From the NCBI GenBank assembly GCA_018433975.1, contig JAHDQE010000034.1, forward strand, positions 1-64,000: a stretch of DNA of 64,000 nucleotides, in the 5' to 3' direction. The notes beneath the pieces are model-generated. The model was not told the origin of the DNA and ran no database searches. It saw only the letters and a program-made list of their open reading frames with translations. Every line of letters starts with the position of its first letter. Within the stretch, counting starts at the first letter, position 1. Positions 17,056-26,696 of this stretch are shown here, in pieces. The translations under genes were made by a program, and so were the position numbers. The stretch comes from Ornatilinea sp. (GTDB lineage Bacteria; Chloroflexota; Anaerolineae; Anaerolineales; Anaerolineaceae).

Positions 17056-18330
17056 ATGACCGCATATTCAATGCCATACGGCAATAGTTCGTTGAATTTC
17101 ATTTTTGCACCCGACGAGAGCCCGGAAACAATTATCCCCAAAACAACCCTTCCTGCCAACAATCCACTCCAGGTGATACGTTCGGCCCTGGAAAATCCAA
17201 TTGGGCTCGAGAATTTACCATCATTAAATGCGGACAGCTCTGTAGCAATTGCCATTAATGATAAAACGCGTCCGGTTCCCCATCACGATCTTTTGCCTCC
17301 ATTATTGGAAAAACTAAAAAAAATGGGGGCCTCAAGAAATAAAATTCGGTTCATCATTGCCAGCGGCACGCATATCCCCATGCAAAGCGCGGAAATAAAC
17401 AAATTTTTACCGGAAGAAATCCTTGCTCATTACCTGGTAACTGCCCACGATTGTGATGATGTAAACCAACTGGTTTACATCGGAAAAACTACAAGTAAAA
17501 CACCCGTCTGGGTAAACCGCGAATTTGTTAACGCAGATTTCAAAATTGTAACGGGGAATATCGAACCGCATCATTTCATGGGCTTTTCGGGAGGAGTCAA
17601 AAGCGCCGCCATTGGTCTGACGGGGAGAAAAACCATTAACACTAACCACACCTTTCTGTTAAACGCCAAATCCGCTCTGGGAGTTTACGAGGAAAATCCC
17701 ATGCGGCAGGATGTGGAAGAAATCGGACAAATGATAGGTGTGGATTTTGCATTAAACACAATCCTTGACGAGGAGAAACGAATCATCCACGCGGTCAGCG
17801 GCCAACCTCTCACCGTGATGAAGCATGGCATTCAACTTTCTCGGCAAGTCTGCCAGGTCCCGGTCACAAAGTTATACGATCTGGTAATTGCCTCCGTAGG
17901 CGGCAGCCCAAAAGATATCAATCTGTATCAGTCCCAAAAAGCCCTTTCCAGGGCATCTCTCATCACCCGGGATGGTGGTGTGGTGATCCTGGTAGCCGAA
18001 TGCCCGGAAGGCAGTGGAAGCTCCGGCTACGAAGCCTTTATGCAGGACGTTGATTCGCCTCAAGCAGTTTTTGATAAATTTAAAAAATCCGGTTTTGAAG
18101 TCGGCCCCCATAAAGCACTCCAATTCGCCAGAGAATTACAACGCATTCAGGTGATTCTGCTCTCAAGCCTGGATAGCGAATTGGTAAAAAAGTTGCTGTT
18201 GATCCCGGCAACTACCCCTGAAGAAGCCCTTGCAAAAGCCAGGGAACTGCTCCCCTCTGGACCTGAAATCGCGCTTCTTCCTTTTGCCAAAAACATCTTA
18301 CCTGAAGTACAACAGAACCCACTCGGTTAA
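17056..18330 (+). CDS. larA: LarA-type nickel-dependent racemase family protein
   Basis: A 424-residue protein of the lactate racemase (DUF2088) family. Visible are the N-terminal MPYGNSSLNFIF-like start, SGTHIPM, TAHDCDD, GNIEPHHFMGFSGGVKSAA (pincer lysine region) and the later NTNHTF histidine. LarA enzymes use a nickel pincer nucleotide made by LarB, LarE and LarC; none of these is in the window. The substrate may be lactate or another 2-hydroxy acid. No clear ribosome-binding site is seen at 17056; ATG 17071 is an alternative start. The MFS transporter gene follows 12 bases later and may import the substrate. Confidence 0.85.
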   Translation: MTAYSMPYGNSSLNFIFAPDESPETIIPKTTLPANNPLQVIRSALENPIGLENLPSLNADSSVAIAINDKTRPVPHHDLLPPLLEKLKKMGASRNKIRFIIASGTHIPMQSAEINKFLPEEILAHYLVTAHDCDDVNQLVYIGKTTSKTPVWVNREFVNADFKIVTGNIEPHHFMGFSGGVKSAAIGLTGRKTINTNHTFLLNAKSALGVYEENPMRQDVEEIGQMIGVDFALNTILDEEKRIIHAVSGQPLTVMKHGIQLSRQVCQVPVTKLYDLVIASVGGSPKDINLYQSQKALSRASLITRDGGVVILVAECPEGSGSSGYEAFMQDVDSPQAVFDKFKKSGFEVGPHKALQFARELQRIQVILLSSLDSELVKKLLLIPATTPEEALAKARELLPSGPEIALLPFAKNILPEVQQNPLG

Positions 18331-18342
18331 CAAGGAGAAATT

Positions 18343-19788
18343 TTGAACCGTTCCCTCCGTTGGTATGACTACCTGACGATCAACGTTTATTTTTTGGGGC
18401 TTTCCACCCTCTCTCAAACAATGACCCCTCTGGTAGTTCCGCTACTGGTTCAAAATTTCGTCGGTGAAGCACAAAAAGGCACCTATTATGGCCTTCTTCG
18501 GCTCTGGTCATTGATGGTTGCTCTGTTGGTTCAATCCCTGATGGGAATGATCTCTGACCACAGCTCACTTCAATTAGGTCGTCGGCGTCCGTTTATCCTG
18601 GCTGGCGCTCTCGGTGCAATCGTGGTGGTGATTCTCATCGGCTTCAGTGCCAATTTAGAGGGAATGTCTGGTTATTGGACTCTATTTGCTTTGATAAACC
18701 TCTTGATGGTAGCCGCCAATACCGGACACGGAGCACAGCAGGGCTTAATTCCAGATCTTGTCCCGGAAAACAAACGAGGTCTGTTTTCCGGCATAAAGGC
18801 CATTCTGGAAGTGCCCGTCCCTGTAATTATTGTTTCGCTCACAATCGCCAAACTGATTTCATCTGGAAAGTTATGGGCCGGATTATTTGTCCTTTGTGGA
18901 ATTTTGCTGATAACCATGTTATTAACAATGGGAGTACCTGAAAAACAAATTGAACGAACCTCAAAAAAAATGGATTGGAAGCCCTTTTTACGGCTGATCA
19001 TGATGACCGGTGTGTTTACGGTAGTGATCCTCGGCATGGGCCAGTTCGTTAAATTAGCACAAATTATTGCAATGAAACTGGATGGACAATCTTTTATTTT
19101 GATATTGGCTTCATGCGGTCTGATTGCGATGACATTTGCAATTGTATTGGGCGTTTGGCTCAGCACGCGAGTAGGGATTGGAAAATCGGCACAGGAGCAT
19201 CGGTCCTTTACATGGTGGGTCATAAACCGCCTGTCTTTTCTTGTCGGCTCTACCGGAATGGTTAGCTTCATAATTTATTTTCTCCAGGGCAGATTTGGTT
19301 TCCAGGGGGAAGAAGCGGCAAAACCGGCAGCTAATCTCACCATGATTGTAGGGCTGTTTATCCTTCTTTCTGCCCTTCCAAGTGGATATCTTTCCGATCG
19401 TTTTGGACGCAAGCCCATGGTTGCCCTCAGCAGTGCATTGGCCGCTCTGGGAACTCTGATCCTGATCCTTGCGCCTGATATGACATTTGTTTCGGTTGGC
19501 GGCAGTTTAATCGGGCTTGGAACCGGATTTTTCTATTCCGCAAATTGGGCATTGGGGACTGAAATCGTTCCGCAAACGGAAGCGGGCCGTTTTTTAGGAA
19601 TCTCCAATTTAGCGGGTGCCGGTGCCGGCGCAATCAGCGCATATATTGGCGGCCCCATCGCCGATTCCATCACTGCCCTTTCACCGCGCACACCGGGTCT
19701 GGGATATCTCGTACTTTTTATCATCTATGGACTGCTCTTTATAATTTCAATCTTCGCTTTACATGGCATCGCATTAAATGAGCGGTAA
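18343..19788 (+). CDS. MFS transporter
   Basis: A 481-residue major facilitator with about twelve membrane segments. It starts at TTG with AAGGAG 7-8 bases upstream. The loop between helices 2 and 3 is SLQLGRRRPFIL, the pattern of the sucrose/GPH-like branch. A second repeat carries GYLSDRFGRKPM, the classic MFS motif A. The 12-base gap after the racemase gene suggests one operon and a role in uptake or efflux of a hydroxy acid or sugar acid. The substrate cannot be assigned. Confidence 0.88.
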   Translation: MNRSLRWYDYLTINVYFLGLSTLSQTMTPLVVPLLVQNFVGEAQKGTYYGLLRLWSLMVALLVQSLMGMISDHSSLQLGRRRPFILAGALGAIVVVILIGFSANLEGMSGYWTLFALINLLMVAANTGHGAQQGLIPDLVPENKRGLFSGIKAILEVPVPVIIVSLTIAKLISSGKLWAGLFVLCGILLITMLLTMGVPEKQIERTSKKMDWKPFLRLIMMTGVFTVVILGMGQFVKLAQIIAMKLDGQSFILILASCGLIAMTFAIVLGVWLSTRVGIGKSAQEHRSFTWWVINRLSFLVGSTGMVSFIIYFLQGRFGFQGEEAAKPAANLTMIVGLFILLSALPSGYLSDRFGRKPMVALSSALAALGTLILILAPDMTFVSVGGSLIGLGTGFFYSANWALGTEIVPQTEAGRFLGISNLAGAGAGAISAYIGGPIADSITALSPRTPGLGYLVLFIIYGLLFIISIFALHGIALNER

Positions 19789-19856
19789 CGTTGGAATAGG
19801 GTTATAATAAGGATGGTAATTTTACAAGGTTAGAAATCATTAAATGTGGAGATACT

Positions 19857-20222
19857 ATGACTGATCGTGAAAGCCCGCTAGGAAAAACCACAATCGCACC
19901 CGAAGTGCTGCTCAATATTGCTCGCCTTACAGCATTGAATGTTCAGGGTGTTAGCAAGTTAGCCGACTCGCCGGATGTGGTAAATCGTCTGTTCAACCAA
20001 GGGGTTGATGAAGGCGTTTCCATTTCCGTTGAAGATAATCTTGTCTACGTAGATCTTTATCTCATTCTGCGCCGCGATGTCAACGTTCGCAATGTCAGCC
20101 GGTCTGTTCAGAAAAAAGTGTCTCGTGCAATTTCCGAGATGGTTGGGATGGAAGTCGGAAGCGTAAATATTCACGTTGAAGATATCGATTACGAAACTGA
20201 AGAGAACCCAGCAAAACCATGA
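19857..20222 (+). CDS. Asp23/Gls24 family protein
   Basis: This 121-residue protein has the Asp23/DUF322 pattern: IAPEVLLNIARLTALNVQGV near the N-terminus, YVDLYLILRRDVNV, then VNIHVEDIDYE at the end. In Firmicutes these proteins associate with the cell envelope and respond to alkaline stress. In many genomes, as here, the gene sits directly upstream of nusB. Its stop overlaps the nusB ATG by 4 bases (ATGA), so translation is coupled. A TATAAT at 19803-19808 is a likely -10 for the pair. Confidence 0.92.
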   Translation: MTDRESPLGKTTIAPEVLLNIARLTALNVQGVSKLADSPDVVNRLFNQGVDEGVSISVEDNLVYVDLYLILRRDVNVRNVSRSVQKKVSRAISEMVGMEVGSVNIHVEDIDYETEENPAKP

Positions 20223-20656
20223 AGTCTCGCACCAAGGCGCGGAGCATCGCCCTACAGGTACTCTACGAAGTTGATTTAACCGGTCATCCTGCGGGATGGG
20301 TATTAAATGAGCGTCTGGAACCAGATGATCTGGAAAAATCTCTGCAAGATTTTTCCCGCCAGATCATTGAAGGCGTTCTCCCCATTGCCTCTAAATTAGA
20401 TGACTTCATCGCGCAGCACGCACCGGAATGGCCAATGGACCAGGTGGCAGTAATTGATCGCAACATCATCCGCATTGCTCTATGGGAATTTGCAGTTGCC
20501 AACTGTACGCCGGTCAAAGTTGCCATCAACGAAGCCATTGAATTGGCTAAAATATATGGTTCGGATAGTGCTCCTCGTTTCGTCAATGGCGTTCTGGGTG
20601 GCCTGGCAGCACGAAAAAGCGAAATTACCCAATCCCTGAAAAGTCAGCAATCATAA
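20219..20656 (+). CDS. nusB: transcription antitermination factor NusB
   Basis: A 145-residue all-helical NusB. Typical features are the N-terminal RTKARSIALQVLYEVDL, DQVAVIDRNIIRIALWEF and PVKVAINEAIELAKIYG, and the C-terminal FVNGVLGGLA. It binds boxA RNA with NusE (S10) during rRNA antitermination. Length is normal for the family. It is coupled to the Asp23 gene in front. Confidence 0.96.
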   Translation: MKSRTKARSIALQVLYEVDLTGHPAGWVLNERLEPDDLEKSLQDFSRQIIEGVLPIASKLDDFIAQHAPEWPMDQVAVIDRNIIRIALWEFAVANCTPVKVAINEAIELAKIYGSDSAPRFVNGVLGGLAARKSEITQSLKSQQS

Positions 20657-20740
20657 GGGACCATTCCCATAAAATTATCGGTTTTCTCTGTTCCAGAGGA
20701 TGAAAAACTTTTCCACAATTTCATACAGCAAGGGGAGTCT

Positions 20741-23227
20741 ATGCCAGGAAACCGAAAACTCTCAATCTTTCCTGTTCCTATTTTTTTTCAATTTTTGCTT
20801 GGGGCCTTGTTAATTGCATCGTGTACAGCGGCAAAAGATTTCTCGGATGATTCTCAATCGCCTACAACCCAACCTGAGACAAACATAATTCAAATTGATC
20901 GGGCAGAGATTTCATTTGAGGTGATTGTCCCCGAGGCAAATACTGCCCCGGTATATTTGGATATCGTAGACGAGGTGGCAGGGATTCCCTGGAATCCCCT
21001 TAGATTGCAGATGGGAAAAGAAGAGGATCAGGTTTATACCCTTACCATTCCCATAACAATCGGTTCCAACATTAAATATCGCTATGTCTTGGGTAGTGAA
21101 CCAACTCTTGTAGAGCATACCAGCCGGGGTACTCCTGTGCGGTACCGAATAGTTCATGTTTCTGATCCCACCATCATTAAGGATCAGGTAATTTCCTGGG
21201 ACGCGCCGCCAGAAAACCTCGAAATGGGCAGATTGGTTGGCAAAGCCACCGACGCAGATACCGGAGAGTCTATTTCCGACGTTTTAATCACCATCGCAGG
21301 AATGCAAACAATTTCCGCGGCGGATGGATCATTCATCCTTGAATATGTCCCCGTTGGAACCCATCAAGTCGTCGCATATTCCACCACCGGACAACACCAA
21401 ACCTTCCAACAGGGCGCACGCATTACCAACAATGCGACAACACAGGCTGACTTTACAATGTCAACCACTAAATTCATAGATGTCACTTTTATTGTCACCC
21501 CACCCACGGATCAACCCGCGGGAGCTCCAATAAGAATGGTAGGAAACGTCTTTTCTTTTGGGAACACTTTTGCCGATCTCAATGGAGGGATGAGTGTGCT
21601 TGCTTCTCGTGCACCTTTAATGCAAATCCGGGAAGATGGGCAATATTTGCTTACCGCAAGCCTTCCCGTTGGGATGGATCTGCGCTATAGCTACACTCTG
21701 GGAGATGGATTCTGGAACGCTGAACGTACACCAGAAGGCCGCTTCCGCACCCGTCAATTGATCGTCCCCGAACAAGATACCACGATTAAAGACCAAATCA
21801 TTACCTGGGAAACGGATCAGGATCAGGTTTTCTCTTTTCTTTTAGAGACACCCTCAACGACTCCGGCACGGGATGTTATCTCCATTCAATTTGCCCCATT
21901 TGGTTGGACAGAACCTGTTCCTTTATGGCCGCTTGGAGATAACACCTGGACGTACCGTCTTTATAGCCCATCACAGATCGGCAACAACCTGGAATACCGC
22001 TATTGCCGTAATGAACAATGCGAAACGGCCGGCGAAGATCGCATCACAGACCAGCAGCCCGCTCGCTCTTTGAGAGAAACCGCACCGGGTGAGATCAAAG
22101 ATCAGGTTGCGGCCTGGACAAATTGGTCCATATCTGACCAACCCACTGCAATTGCAGCAGTAAAAATTCAGCCGCGAGATACTACATTTGCCGCGGGTGT
22201 CGAGTTTCTTCCTGATTATCATCCCTCCTGGCAGGCTTATCTGGGAAATGCATTGGATTATGTCCAGGACATCAGTGCCAACCGAGTCGTTCTGGACCCC
22301 ACCTGGAGTTACATTTCCAACACACCACCTGTTTTAGAGCCCGTTCCCGGAAACGACATGCTGACAGCCGATTTACAGCAGGCACTTTTCTGGGCCAAAG
22401 AAAAAGGAATGGAAACGGTGCTCTTCCCGCAGGTTCGCTTTTCAACCGATGAATTGGATTGGTGGAAAGACGCCAGGAAGGATGAAGAATGGTGGAACAA
22501 CTGGTTTGAACGATACGAAAGATATTTGATTCATTTTGCCGATATAGCAGAAAGCAATGGAGTCTCCAGCCTGATTATCGGCGAACCGGCAAGTCGGCCT
22601 TCCTGGCCCGGCGGTATGCTGCCCCATGGCTCTGAAGGAATCGCCCCGGAAAATGCGCAGGAACGTTGGCTGTCTTTGATCAATGAAGTTAAAGAACACT
22701 TTAGCGGGCAGCTGATCTGGGCTTTGCCCTATCCAAATGGACTTAAAACAGAGTCCGCCCTGCTTACTCAGATGGATGCTATTTATTTGCTTTGGGAAGC
22801 GCCGTTGTCCGAATCGACTTCTCCCACGCAAACGGAATTGGTCAAATCTTTTAATAATTTGTTGAACAAAAAAATTCAGCCGTTCTATGAAAAAACAGGT
22901 AAGCCAATCTGGATTGGTCTCACCTATCCCTCTGTAGATGGCGCAGCACAAGGTTGCATCAAAGATGGAAAAACCTGTATTTCATTTGATGCGTTTTTCC
23001 AGAATAATCTGTACACCACCGGTGAAATGGTGGATTTGCAGGAACAGGCTGATATCTACAATGCGGCTTTTGCGGCGATCAATGAACACGATTGGATAGC
23101 AGGTGTGACCTCAAGAGGGTTTTATCCTCCCGTGGGTCTGAAAGACAATACGTATTCTATCCACGGCAAACCGGCATCCGATGTGATCTGGTATTGGTAC
23201 CCCCGTTTTACCGGAACAATCCAATAA
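20741..23227 (+). CDS. lipoprotein with three starch-binding-like modules and a putative glycosidase domain
   Basis: An 828-residue lipoprotein (lipobox IASC, C28) with an AAGGGGAG ribosome-binding site. Three beta-sandwich modules resembling CBM20 carry a DLRYSYTLG/NIKYRYVLG-type strand. Each ends with an I-K-D-Q-[VI]-x-x-W motif, at about 146, 348 and 451. Between the first two lies a carboxypeptidase-regulatory-like domain (155-230). Residues 475-825 look like a (beta/alpha)8 barrel with GMETVLFPQVRF, LIIGEPASRPSW (possible catalytic Glu near 612) and KPIWIGLTYPS, reminiscent of GH53/GH113-like folds. A surface glycan-binding or glycan-degrading role is inferred; the glycosidase family is not established. 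Confidence 0.72.
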   Translation: MPGNRKLSIFPVPIFFQFLLGALLIASCTAAKDFSDDSQSPTTQPETNIIQIDRAEISFEVIVPEANTAPVYLDIVDEVAGIPWNPLRLQMGKEEDQVYTLTIPITIGSNIKYRYVLGSEPTLVEHTSRGTPVRYRIVHVSDPTIIKDQVISWDAPPENLEMGRLVGKATDADTGESISDVLITIAGMQTISAADGSFILEYVPVGTHQVVAYSTTGQHQTFQQGARITNNATTQADFTMSTTKFIDVTFIVTPPTDQPAGAPIRMVGNVFSFGNTFADLNGGMSVLASRAPLMQIREDGQYLLTASLPVGMDLRYSYTLGDGFWNAERTPEGRFRTRQLIVPEQDTTIKDQIITWETDQDQVFSFLLETPSTTPARDVISIQFAPFGWTEPVPLWPLGDNTWTYRLYSPSQIGNNLEYRYCRNEQCETAGEDRITDQQPARSLRETAPGEIKDQVAAWTNWSISDQPTAIAAVKIQPRDTTFAAGVEFLPDYHPSWQAYLGNALDYVQDISANRVVLDPTWSYISNTPPVLEPVPGNDMLTADLQQALFWAKEKGMETVLFPQVRFSTDELDWWKDARKDEEWWNNWFERYERYLIHFADIAESNGVSSLIIGEPASRPSWPGGMLPHGSEGIAPENAQERWLSLINEVKEHFSGQLIWALPYPNGLKTESALLTQMDAIYLLWEAPLSESTSPTQTELVKSFNNLLNKKIQPFYEKTGKPIWIGLTYPSVDGAAQGCIKDGKTCISFDAFFQNNLYTTGEMVDLQEQADIYNAAFAAINEHDWIAGVTSRGFYPPVGLKDNTYSIHGKPASDVIWYWYPRFTGTIQ

Positions 23228-23268
23228 ATCGTATCAGATTGCGTTTTTCGGAATTGTTTTGAATTTCA

Positions 23269-24018
23269 TCAAGGCCTGAAAAGTAAAATTATCGCCCCCA
23301 ATAGCAAAAACGGTGCATAAGGAATAGCCACGAAAGGTTTATACTGTTTAAATAATTTAGAAATTAAAATAAAAAGTGCGCTGAAACCGCCGCCCAAAAG
23401 GATCGCGAATAAAAGACCCGCCGAAATACCCGGCCATCCAAGCATCAGCCCCAGCACACAACTCAAATTCACATCCCCAAAACCCAAAGGGACTTCTTCG
23501 ATATTTTCGTGCCGAATTCGGCTCATCAGTCGCGCAAAACCAGACCCTAAAAGGTACAGGGCCAGCATAATAACAAATCCGGCAGCCCCACCCACCAGCG
23601 TCAAAACAAAACCATGCAGTAAAAATCCAATTCCAAAACCCAGAAAAATTCCTGCCAGACTTACCGGATGAAGAATGACCCGGTACTCAAGGTCGATTAT
23701 AGCGACAATGCTAAAATAGATCAGGATTAATACTTCCATCCAGAAATCCAATCTTTCGATCGGGAACATCCACAACACGACATAGACCAGGGGCGTCCCC
23801 AAAAGAACCACCCAACTCCGCCAGGATCGCGGCTCTCCACAATTCTTACAGTTCTTCAACAACAAATAATCCTTCCAGGGCGTCTTTTCCTGACAATGGA
23901 TACACATTGCGTCCGACAGCCTGCGCGTTATGGGAAGAACATCCGCGATATAGTTAATCGCTGTTCCGGATAGTAGACCGAATAAAAAAACCCAAAAAAT
24001 TGTCAGATAAAAGTGCAT
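23269..24018 (-). CDS. prepilin peptidase (A24 family)
   Basis: This integral membrane aspartic peptidase cleaves and may methylate type IV prepilins. The start at 24018 gives 249 residues and a family-like N-terminus; a TTG at 24087 would add 23 residues. The cytoplasmic zinc-binding loop has two C-x-x-C pairs (CIHC and CKNC). The catalytic aspartates are in IIDLEYRVILHP and in GFGDVNLSCVLG (the GxGD motif). About seven to eight membrane segments follow. No pilin genes are adjacent, so the substrates are elsewhere. The longer start would overlap the divergent helicase frame. Confidence 0.92.
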   Translation of the reverse strand: MHFYLTIFWVFLFGLLSGTAINYIADVLPITRRLSDAMCIHCQEKTPWKDYLLLKNCKNCGEPRSWRSWVVLLGTPLVYVVLWMFPIERLDFWMEVLILIYFSIVAIIDLEYRVILHPVSLAGIFLGFGIGFLLHGFVLTLVGGAAGFVIMLALYLLGSGFARLMSRIRHENIEEVPLGFGDVNLSCVLGLMLGWPGISAGLLFAILLGGGFSALFILISKLFKQYKPFVAIPYAPFLLLGAIILLFRP

Positions 24019-24143
24019 GGGTAAATATTTAACTCCATCCAGATTGTGAATTAGAAAAAGTATAACCTTGATGAGAAGAATTGGCAAACAATGGACTTTT
24101 GTTCTATAATTTAGCCATAAACCTGATTGGTTATACCGATATT

Positions 24144-26696
24144 ATGCCAACATCCAACACATCGTATTTAGATCATCTGCTGAACATATGGCAAAATGAA
24201 AACCAGATTGCCTCCAATATTGTCTTTAAACACCTCGCGCCGGCCACCCAGCCCGTCTTCGAGCCTTTCCCCGATTCTCTAAACCCAATTTTACAGAAGG
24301 CATTGCACACCATCGGGATCGACTTGCTGTATACGCACCAATTCCAAAGTTGGAATATCGTAAAATCCGGAGAAAATCTGGGAGTTGTGACAGGGACAGC
24401 CAGTGGAAAAACACTCTGTTACAATCTCCCGGTGCTGGACGCCCTTCTGCGAGATCATCAAAGCTGTGCGCTTTACATCTTTCCCACAAAAGCATTGGCT
24501 CAGGATCAATATCAGAATCTGGTAACTCTGAATCAAAAAATAAAGTTATTCTCCCCTGAAACCAATTTGCTCCCTGCAATTTATGATGGCGATACATCCC
24601 CCCGATCCAGGTCTGAGATCCGTTCCACCAGTCGCCTTATCCTCACAAATCCGGATATGCTTCACATAGGGATACTGCCCCACCACACTTTGTGGGCTCG
24701 ATTTTTGCAAAATCTCCGTTTTATCGTGTTGGATGAAATGCATGTTTACCGTGGTGTCTTTGGCTCAAATATCGGCAATGTGATTCGCAGACTAAAACGT
24801 GTGCTCCGGTTTTACGGTTCCGATCCTCAATTTATCCTCACCTCTGCAACAATTGCAAACCCCAAACAACTCGCGGAAAAGCTGATTGAAGCGCCTGTTT
24901 CTCTGGTAGACAAAGATGGTTCGCCCCGAGGAGATCGCCATTTTTGGATTTACAATCCACCCATCGTCAACGCGGATCTTGGGATTCGCCAGAGTGCATC
25001 GGTTGGCGCAGAACTGCTTTCGAGCGACCTTCTATCCTACCACGTGCAAACGTTAGTCTTTGCCAGAGCGCGCCGTTCCGTAGAGCTGCTGTTGCGCAGT
25101 ATGCGAGAAAACAATCCTCGGCAGGCAAACAGCATATCGGGCTATCGCAGCGGCTATCTTCCTGAAGAACGTCGTTCTATCGAGCGTGGCCTGCGGGATG
25201 GGACGGTTCGCCTTGCAGTTTCAACAAACGCATTGGAATTGGGTGTGGATATTGGAGAGATGGAAGCGGTATTGATGATCGGTTATCCGGGGACAATTGC
25301 TGCCACACGTCAGCAATCCGGGCGAGCAGGACGCGGGACGGCCCCCTCACTCTCCATCCTGATTGCTTCAGCAAGCCCATTGGATCAATTTTTGGTTAAC
25401 CATCCTGAATTTATTTTAGATAAATCACCTGAACAGGCGCTCATCAATCCGGACAATCTCCTGGTCCTTTTGCAGCATCTCGAATGTGCAGCTTTTGAAC
25501 TACCCTTCGAGACAAACGAGGGCTTCGGGAATATTAGCGCCGAAGATGTCAATACATTATTGGGTATCCTATCCGAAACCGGAAAGCTGCATGTTTCCGA
25601 GCAAAAATACTATTGGGTTTCAGATCAGTACCCCGCTGACCAGATCTCCCTCCGGCATACAATGTCGAGCACAGTTATACTGCGGTCTCAAACAAATGGT
25701 TCCACCAAAATTATAGGAGAAGTAGATCAATCCAGTTCACTCTGGATGGTCCATCCCGACGCGATTTACTTGCACAAAGGAGAAACTTATCTTGTAGACA
25801 CATTGGACCTTGAGAAGCATGAGGCACTATTACGACCGGTTTCTGTGGATTACTTTACCGAGCCCAAGAACGAAGTTACGGTCGATCCCATCCAGGTTTT
25901 GGAACAACGCATAATTGCCGGTGGAGAGATTTTCTTCGGTGAAATTATGGTTACCAATCAGGTCATCGGATATCGAAAAGTACAGTGGCTAACCCGAGAA
26001 GTGCTTGGACACGAAGAGCTCACCTTACCTGCTACCCAGTTAAGAACAACAGGATATTGGCTGTCCCTTTCCCCTGAAACCGTTGAAAAGCTTCAAGATC
26101 AGGGGCTTTGGAACAACGCCCCCAATAATTACGGGCCGAATTGGACCCATCAACGGATTCTAGCGCGCAAGCGCGATCAATATCGCTGCCAGCACTGTGG
26201 AATCCCGGAACAGGGAAAAGCTCATCATGTTCATCATAAAATCCCCTTCCGGAATTTTCTCTCCTATGAAGATGCCAACGAGTTGGACAACCTGGTAACG
26301 CTTTGTCCGGCTTGTCATAAGATTGCAGAAACAGCTGTCAGAATGAAAAGCGGCCTTTCAGGTGCGCGACATGTTCTCAGTTACATTGCTCCTCTTTTTG
26401 TGATGTGCGACATCAATGACCTTGGAGCTCTTTCCGATCCGGTCTCATCGCTCACGGGTGGAAAGCCAACCATTTTGTTATACGATCAAATCCCGGCAGG
26501 CATTGGCTTAAGTAAATCGCTGTTTGATATGCACAATGAATTGATGCTGGATGCTTATGATCTGGTGCGCACCTGCACCTGTAAAGATGGATGCCCGGGC
26601 TGCGTCGGTCCGGCTGGTGAGAATGGAATAGGCGGCAAGCAGGAAGCCTTGGCTCTCCTGGAAATCCTGTCCGGAGGAGCAGCCAATGGAGCATAA
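24144..26696 (+). CDS. MrfA/YprA-like DEAD/DEAH helicase with an HNH insertion
   Basis: An 850-residue superfamily 2 helicase; ATG 24144 is favoured over 24081, which would overlap the divergent gene. Motif I is TGTASGKT, motif II DEMH, motif VI QQSGRAGRG. The C-terminal region ends with CTCKDGCPGC, the four-cysteine DUF1998 zinc site of YprA/MrfA. Bacillus MrfA with the nuclease MrfB acts in repair of mitomycin C damage, and a MrfB-like gene follows with an 11-base overlap. Between the core and the zinc site, residues ~675-730 form an HNH-type domain: CxxC near 680, HHVHH near 692, LCPACH near 719. I do not know that insertion from the classical protein. Confidence 0.9.
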   Translation: MPTSNTSYLDHLLNIWQNENQIASNIVFKHLAPATQPVFEPFPDSLNPILQKALHTIGIDLLYTHQFQSWNIVKSGENLGVVTGTASGKTLCYNLPVLDALLRDHQSCALYIFPTKALAQDQYQNLVTLNQKIKLFSPETNLLPAIYDGDTSPRSRSEIRSTSRLILTNPDMLHIGILPHHTLWARFLQNLRFIVLDEMHVYRGVFGSNIGNVIRRLKRVLRFYGSDPQFILTSATIANPKQLAEKLIEAPVSLVDKDGSPRGDRHFWIYNPPIVNADLGIRQSASVGAELLSSDLLSYHVQTLVFARARRSVELLLRSMRENNPRQANSISGYRSGYLPEERRSIERGLRDGTVRLAVSTNALELGVDIGEMEAVLMIGYPGTIAATRQQSGRAGRGTAPSLSILIASASPLDQFLVNHPEFILDKSPEQALINPDNLLVLLQHLECAAFELPFETNEGFGNISAEDVNTLLGILSETGKLHVSEQKYYWVSDQYPADQISLRHTMSSTVILRSQTNGSTKIIGEVDQSSSLWMVHPDAIYLHKGETYLVDTLDLEKHEALLRPVSVDYFTEPKNEVTVDPIQVLEQRIIAGGEIFFGEIMVTNQVIGYRKVQWLTREVLGHEELTLPATQLRTTGYWLSLSPETVEKLQDQGLWNNAPNNYGPNWTHQRILARKRDQYRCQHCGIPEQGKAHHVHHKIPFRNFLSYEDANELDNLVTLCPACHKIAETAVRMKSGLSGARHVLSYIAPLFVMCDINDLGALSDPVSSLTGGKPTILLYDQIPAGIGLSKSLFDMHNELMLDAYDLVRTCTCKDGCPGCVGPAGENGIGGKQEALALLEILSGGAANGA

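Noticed and set aside
18672-19271. 199-codon open frame on the minus strand
   Set aside because: It is antisense to the MFS transporter; its composition reflects the complement of hydrophobic codons and it has no start signal.
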